DNA of 64,000 bases. It comes from Dichetophora obliterata (Eukaryota; Arthropoda; Insecta; Diptera; Sciomyzidae). Shown piece after piece: positions 51,701 to 54,700 of this stretch. The position numbers and the translations under genes were made by a program. Within the stretch, counting starts at the first letter, position 1. Each line of letters begins with the position of its first letter. The notes beneath the pieces were generated by a model. The model ran no database searches. It saw only the letters and a list, made by a program, of their open reading frames with translations, and was not told the origin of the DNA. Location: the NCBI GenBank assembly GCA_963920525.1, contig OY986437.1, positions 27,902,863 to 27,966,862 on the forward strand, written 5' to 3'.

Positions 51701-54700
51701 CAAAATCGTCAAAATCTTCCTTCGCTCATTCCAGCGATTGTTAGAAGATGGATCGCTTCTTGATCGCCAAAGCGATGAATGCGCGATTAAAGAAAAATCT
51801 TCCTTAGCTCATTACGGCGATCGTTGGAAGATGCTTTTTTAAAAATTTCAAAATCGATCGTTAGAATATGAAGCAACTATTCTGTTTACTTCTCCACTAA
51901 AACCAATCGTCGAAAAAATTTTTAAAAATGAGTTTTTTGTTTTGAATTGCCGAATGGAAACTGAAAATATTCCTATTAGTACGATTTGCGGTGGTCAATA
52001 CTTCTTTTGACCGATTTGACAAGGAATGTCCCCTATAAAACAACTTGTAACGTTCAAATAATAAATAAATCATTGAGGAACCCTAAAAGCGATTCATTTG
52101 CCACTCTTGTCGGCGAATCGCTTAAGACCCCTTTTGTCGATTCGTGTGTGACTCTTCCCGCGAATCGCTATGGAATTCTCTTTTCGTTTGAGACTCTTCC
52201 CAGCAAATCGTTTAAGAACCCTCTCGGCGATTTGTTAGCGAATCACTTACATGCTCTTTAGGCGAATCGCTTACAAGCCATCTCGGTAATTCGTTAGCAA
52301 CTTTTCCCAGCGAATCAGCGGCGATTGTCTTATCTTCCAAGCGATACACTGGCGATACTGAGGCGATTAAAAATGTTTCCAGGGGTAAATTTCAATACAT
52401 ATAACAAAAATTAAATGACATAATAAAGATTAACTTACAAAATGAGCCAAATCGGACGAAAACCACGACTATCTCCCACACAAAGTGGTTTTATCAAACC
52501 AGTTAAATCACTTTAAATTACACAAAAAAAAATTTAATGGCTTTAAATTTAATTTAATGACTTCAAATATCACACAAAAACTTAAACCATAAATATGCAC
52601 TCTGAGCACGAAATTTGTTGAAAATTGAATGAAAAGCACAGCTACCTCCCATACAAAGTGGATTTATGAAAACAGTAAAATCTCTTTAAATTCCTCAAAA
52701 ATTAATACAATATCTGAAAATTTTGCGAATAAGTTTCACTCTAAGTTTGAAATTTGGCAAAATTTAAAGAAAACTCTGCTTACCCCCCATACAAAGTGAC
52801 TTTGCCAAAACTGTAAAATCTAGTGCTGGACCGATTCCCGATTTTTGTACCAACGCCTATGCCAATGCCGAAGCTTACTACATTTTAAAAACCAATACCC
52901 TTGCCGATTCTATAATTTTTAACAAATATCGATGCTTGAATTTTCTGCCGATACCAGCCAGTGCCGATGATGATGCCGATGCCGATTAATTGGTCGAGCA
53001 CTAGTAAAAACTCTCTTTAAGTTCACACAAATTTAAATAATGTCTCTTTAAATTTTTCACATAAACTTAAACCTTAAATATGCACTCTGAGCATGAACTT
53101 CATTGAAAATCGAATAAGAACCACGTCTACCTCCCAAAGTAACTTGATCAAAACGGTAAATCTCTCTTTAAATTCCACAAGAATTAATCTAATGACTTCA
53201 AATTTTGCACATAGGCTTTAACCTTATATATGAACTCTGCGCACAACATTTTTCAAAACCAAATTCAAATCACGGCTATCTCCCATATAAAGTGGTTTCA
53301 TGGTAATAAGCTTCATAGTAAAATAGCAATATTAAAATTCATAAAAAATAATACAATGCCTTCAGACTTTGCAATAAAGTTTTAATTTTTATTATGCTCT
53401 CTCAGTTTGGAATTTTGAAATATGGAGCAACGTTGAATAAGCTTTAATATTCAAAGCATATGCTGAGTTTCAAATTGAGGACCTTTAGATAAAAATCACA
53501 CTCCAAACACCTGAGGGAGGTTTTAGGCAAAAGCGATTGAAATTAAGACATATTTTAGAAGATGTTTTCTAAAAAAGTATATTATATAAACAACAAATTT
53601 AATTTGCATGTTAAATTTACATCATCAATTTAAATAAAAAAAAATTATTTTTGTGTAACAGTTTTTTATATATAAAAATAGCGCTGAAGTTGGTATGCTT
53701 AAAAAGGTGAAAATCGGGCCACATCAAAGCTCAGCTCCAGATCGTCTGAAAAAATGCATTCGAAAGTAGACCCTTAAATATACTATTATGAAGAGTGAAA
53801 GAGAAAATCAAAAAATGTACGTTATTTTTAACCATATTGTTTCGTGTACAAACTAGACAAATTTTCCAAAGACGCTAATTTTGGTAAATACTCCATTTAA
53901 TAATGCAATTATACACCCCGTATAATTGCATTATAAATATTTTGAAAAAAAAATATTAAAATCGGTCGATTAGTTTGTTTGCAGGAGTGTGGCAGAAGTT
54001 CTGAAAAAGTATGTTTCGAGAAAAACGCGTTTTAAGTTACTCTGGCGCACCGGGTTTGAAGCGCTGTAGAATCTGTATTATAAGCGGGATTGATTTGCAA
54101 TTTTTATACTTATTCTTGAATAGTTGTACAACAATAATAAAGTTTGAAAAAAAATTCAATTTTCCAAAAATTTTTTGCCTACAACCATGATTTGAATTGA
54201 GAAGACCTAAGGTTTTTTTTTTTGACAAAGTAAAATTATTAAAACAACCTTAATTTACGTGTATCACCCCCCTTAAACGATGTTAAGCGATATGTCAAAG
54301 CAACAAAATTTGTATGCTTAACTCAAGCAAACATATATACCTCTATATATAATGAACTTTAATATACTTTTGAACTTTTTGATGAACAAAATCTTGTTTA
54401 GAGATTAGAGAGAGCACAACATATTTTATTTGTAAACAAAGAAAAACAGCTTTAAACGAATATGAGAAAAAAAAATTTAAATAGCTCTTGTGAATTTTGA
54501 GTTTAATTTACTTACCGTACTTTCGTTCTTCCACTTGTGAATTTTTCCAAGTATTCCGGATGTTACGGTCAATTCACCTTCAGACGGAGGCTGTTGAATA
54601 GAAAATGTTTCTCTTAAAATTTCTAAACTTCTATACTTTAGGGAACAATAATAATAATGTTGTAACAAAATATTGATATTATACAAAATAATAAAATTTG

